From assembly GCA_021788565.1 (NCBI GenBank), contig JAJYKO010000430.1, positions 1-5,749 on the forward strand: 5,749 nucleotides of DNA. The letters run 5' to 3'. Origin of the DNA: Chloroflexota bacterium (lineage in GTDB: Bacteria; Chloroflexota; UBA6077). Shown in pieces: positions 5,365 through 5,749 of this stretch. Under the pieces are notes generated by a model. The model saw nothing but the letters and a program-made list of their open reading frames with translations. It ran no database searches and was not told where the DNA came from. How positions within the stretch are numbered: the stretch's first letter is position 1; every line of letters begins with the position of its first letter. The translations under genes were made by a program, and so were the position numbers.

Positions 5365-5400
5365 GAATGTGCGTTGCGTACGTCCATCGGGTGTACACAG
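5343..5400. repeat. Operator-like 23-bp imperfect direct repeat over the antitoxin promoter
   Basis: Segment 5343-5365 and segment 5378-5400 match at 17 of 23 positions, including GTAC at the start, CCATC in the middle and GTACAC near the end. GTAC therefore occurs four times, at 5343, 5358, 5378 and 5393, spaced 15, 20 and 15 bp. Repeated short sites over the promoter are expected for a ribbon-helix-helix antitoxin that represses its own operon by cooperative binding. That role is inferred from position. Confidence 0.55.
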
Positions 5401-5429
5401 TCGATGGAATGCCTTTGGGGGTGGCGGAC

Positions 5430-5435
5430 AGGGGG
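5430..5435 (+). promoter_or_regulatory. Ribosome binding site of the antitoxin gene (AGGGGG)
   Basis: AGGGGG ends 7 nt before ATG 5443 and favours that start over the in-frame ATG at 5506, which has only a weak GAGAGAG upstream. Confidence 0.5.
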
Positions 5436-5442
5436 TACTGGG

Positions 5443-5749
5443 ATGGCTGTTGCCAGGGTCGAGAAGAGGGGCCGGAGAGCGGTGAAGACCGAGAGAGATG
5501 ACGAAATGCACTCGGGGCTGCGGACAGAGCGGCTGGGAGCGCGGGCTACCGAGAAACAGAAGGAGTTGATCCAGCGGGCTGCCGAGCTGAGTGGACGCAC
5601 GGTTACCGATTTCATGCTCTCGAGTGCCCTGGATAAGGCGGTCGATGTTATTCGTGGCTTCGAGGTGATAGAGCTGTCTGAGCGAGATGCCAGGGCTTTC
5701 TACGAAGCCCTCGAGAACCCGCCGCGCATGCACGAGAAGATATACGAGG
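5443..5749 (+). CDS. DUF1778 (TacA-like) ribbon-helix-helix antitoxin, 3' end outside window
   Basis: The first 102 codons of an antitoxin of the DUF1778/TacA family are visible; the frame is open to the right edge. A strand plus helix-turn-helix of ribbon-helix-helix type covers about residues 28-70 (ERLGARATEKQKELIQRAAE, then SGRTVTDFMLSSALDKAVDVI). It would bind the operator repeats upstream. The C-terminal segment ELSERDARAFYEALENPP (78-94) is the typical toxin-wrapping tail, so only about 5-15 residues are missing. The partner in this family is a GNAT acetyltransferase toxin that blocks aminoacyl-tRNAs, expected just beyond the window. ATG 5443 has a good Shine-Dalgarno but gives a basic 21-residue N-terminal extension. 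ATG 5506 would give the more usual length near 90 residues, so the start is uncertain. Confidence 0.85.
   Translation, partial: MAVARVEKRGRRAVKTERDDEMHSGLRTERLGARATEKQKELIQRAAELSGRTVTDFMLSSALDKAVDVIRGFEVIELSERDARAFYEALENPPRMHEKIYE

Noticed and set aside
5128..5733. Minus-strand open frame of 201 codons across the dinB end and antitoxin
   Set aside because: It spans two real genes and their promoter on the other strand, with Pro/Ala/Arg-rich low-complexity translation.

Overview
This is a GC-rich bacterial window with all supported genes on the + strand. Left to right it holds: the 3' end of a PfkB-type sugar/nucleoside kinase (2-550), parA (622-1416), parB (1506-2333), a structure-rich gap of about 375 bp, a lone AAA-type ATPase of the archaeal/bacterial ATPase_2-DUF234 (COG1672) kind (2709-4148), dinB for DNA polymerase IV (4236-5339), and the start of a DUF1778 (TacA-like) antitoxin that runs off the right edge (5443-5749). 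A chromosomal Soj/Spo0J-type parAB next to a PfkB kinase, high GC, TTG/GTG starts and heptameric intergenic repeats fit Chloroflexota or a related deep-branching lineage. That placement is inference only; nothing here is diagnostic.

Region 1-2333 is a co-directional housekeeping block. Both gaps, pfkB-parA and parA-parB, are filled by degenerate 7-bp tandem repeats (GTCCTGA/GTTCTGA-like, with their complements) that fold into hairpins. The arrays reach into the 3' ends of pfkB and parA, supply their stop codons, and carry the likely Shine-Dalgarno sequences of parA and parB.

Region 2334-2708 has no gene. It holds a GC-rich hairpin after parB, a nested hairpin containing a perfect parS half-site, a third hairpin, a good sigma-70-like promoter (TTGACG-N17-TATCCT), and right at the predicted transcription start a 50-bp palindrome with two perfect 21-nt arms. 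This promoter/palindrome unit drives the ATPase gene, whose product combines a P-loop ATPase, a winged helix and a nuclease-like C-terminal domain that appears to lack one acidic catalytic residue.

Region 4149-5749: a LexA-box-like sequence precedes dinB, suggesting SOS control. Downstream, a second TTGACG-N17 promoter overlaps the dinB stop codon and is covered by a four-half-site operator-like repeat ahead of the antitoxin gene, the usual layout of an autoregulated toxin-antitoxin operon; the toxin would lie beyond the window. The ATPase, its palindrome and the antitoxin look like accessory DNA beside core partition and repair genes. The best candidate for something undescribed is the ATPase together with its 50-bp palindrome.
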